Source: Phascolarctobacterium faecium DSM 14760
GTDB taxonomy: Bacteria; Bacillota; Negativicutes; Acidaminococcales; Acidaminococcaceae
DNA: 64,000 nt
Direction: 5' to 3'
Assembly: GCF_003269275.1 (NCBI RefSeq)
Contig: NZ_QLTS01000001.1
Span: 310,001 to 374,000 of the forward strand
The notes under the pieces were generated by a model. The model was not told the origin of the DNA, made no database searches, and saw only the letters and a list, made by a program, of their open reading frames with translations. Every line of letters begins with the position of its first letter. Positions within the stretch are counted from its first letter, which is position 1. The translations under genes and the position numbers were made by a program. Positions 63,301 to 64,000 of the stretch are shown here, in pieces.

Positions 63301-64000
63301 TTAGAAAAGCATCTCTCCCGGGTTATAGCCGCTTGGCAGCTCTTCTTCAACTAAAAAATGAAATTCTTCATCACGCAGGACCGGCAAAAATACGGCATAG
63401 GGGATCTCTAAAAATTCAGACGTATAACTGCTGGCCCCGAACCATTTACCCTCTTTGGTACCTAAATTCAAATCTCTGGCAAACTTGGTATCATTAGAGC
63501 AATCATGTACAACCAAATTCCATTTCTCTTTTGCTGCGGCTGCCATAAATCTGAGTGTCAGTTCGCGGCTCCAGATTGGTGATATATATCCATGGCGGGC
63601 AATATACATTTTTTCACCCCAATAATTCTCAATATTATTGGGATTCAAATGCAGCTCCGCACAATTAATAAAATCTAATCCCGTGTCCAAAACAGCCTGT
63701 TTTTTCAAAAAGAATTTTTCAAAAAACTCATTGGTCATAGGCGTTTCAATGCCGACTTTTTTGATATACTTTTTTGCTATGCCAATATTTTCAATGACCT
63801 TATCAGCACAACCGGAAGCTCCTAAATTAAATCTAAGCTCATTCAGGCCAGCCTCCCCCAATGCTTTAAGCGTTGTTTCCGTAGCCAGAGTGCCGTTAGT
63901 ATATAGATGCTGATAAATACCAGCCTTGTTAAATTTTTGAATAATATTATAATATTTCTCGATTTCCATAAAAGGTTCTAAATATACATAGGCAACCCCT
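63301..64000 (-). CDS. Radical SAM protein, C-terminal part (partial)
   Basis: The frame extends past the right edge, so the N-terminal Cys motif is outside. The visible 230 or so residues read VAYVYLEPFMEIEKYYNIIQ, LYTNGTLATETTLKALGEAG, LNELRFNLGASG and NIGIAKKYIKKVGIETPMTN, which is the second half of a radical SAM barrel (the YTNGT and R/KFN strands that follow the GGEP-type motif). The C-terminal part (HDCSNDTKFARDLNLGTKEG) is not one I recognise. It ends 15 bases before the TrmH start. Confidence 0.8.
   Translation of the reverse strand, partial: GVAYVYLEPFMEIEKYYNIIQKFNKAGIYQHLYTNGTLATETTLKALGEAGLNELRFNLGASGCADKVIENIGIAKKYIKKVGIETPMTNEFFEKFFLKKQAVLDTGLDFINCAELHLNPNNIENYWGEKMYIARHGYISPIWSRELTLRFMAAAAKEKWNLVVHDCSNDTKFARDLNLGTKEGKWFGASSYTSEFLEIPYAVFLPVLRDEEFHFLVEEELPSGYNPGEMLF

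Overview
The window looks like chromosome from a Gram-positive-lineage bacterium that has an outer membrane, i.e. a member of the Negativicutes (a Phascolarctobacterium- or Acidaminococcus-like gut anaerobe is my best guess; the genus is inference). Firmicute traits are the alaS-ireB-ruvX-(mltG) cluster, a T-box leader on ileS, the pgeF-yggS-sepF-...-ylmH-divIVA-ileS division cluster, FloA/NfeD and an AddAB nuclease. Outer-membrane traits are two classical autotransporters, a YadA-like trimeric autotransporter and an AsmA-like protein. No rRNA, IS element, prophage or CRISPR array was seen; there is one tRNA gene (Val).

Layout. 1-5 kb: start of a probable mltG, ruvX, ireB, alaS, a PepT-like peptidase, and a short promoter-terminator unit that looks like a small RNA gene. 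5-13.9 kb: yhdT-panF, an exonuclease, a DMT transporter, a YgjP-type protease, ADP-ribosylglycohydrolase plus DUF1653, an orphan contractile-injection tail-tube protein, two small membrane proteins, a second small-RNA-like unit, tRNA-Val, an L,D-transpeptidase and a small unknown protein. 14-25 kb: a surface-protein island with autotransporter 1; autotransporter 2 preceded by a zinc-finger miniprotein, an Xre regulator and a frameshifted Rrf2 gene; and a trimeric autotransporter preceded by an Xre regulator and a second zinc-finger miniprotein. 25-40.5 kb: thioesterase, T-box-ileS, the division/growth cluster, a B12-binding radical SAM protein, polyphosphate:AMP phosphotransferase, two envelope proteins and nfeD-floA. 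40.7-48.4 kb: a third Xre regulator, an SPL-like radical SAM protein, a second DMT transporter and a sugar or glycerophosphodiester ABC importer with a TIM-barrel enzyme. 48.7-64 kb: a third zinc-finger miniprotein, addAB, a GNAT enzyme, a frameshifted dCache-GGDEF-EAL gene, an AsmA-like protein, cysteine desulfidase, a decayed EamA transporter next to a CatA-like acetyltransferase, a TrmH-type methyltransferase and a radical SAM protein cut by the window end.

The most unusual content is the surface-protein island. A 65-68 residue Cys-rich protein family, with all Cys positions in identical register, occurs three times in the window. Twice it sits in the short operon directly upstream of an autotransporter together with an Xre-type HTH protein. 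One of these operons (the one with the Rrf2 gene) also shares a C-run promoter element with two other loci (about 5.4 kb and 41.3 kb). Together these suggest a dedicated, possibly redox-responsive control circuit for surface adhesins. Other points of note are the orphan phage-tube homologue, three short promoter-hairpin units (one exposing an anti-Shine-Dalgarno CCUCCU), and single-base frameshifts in the Rrf2 gene and the c-di-GMP gene.
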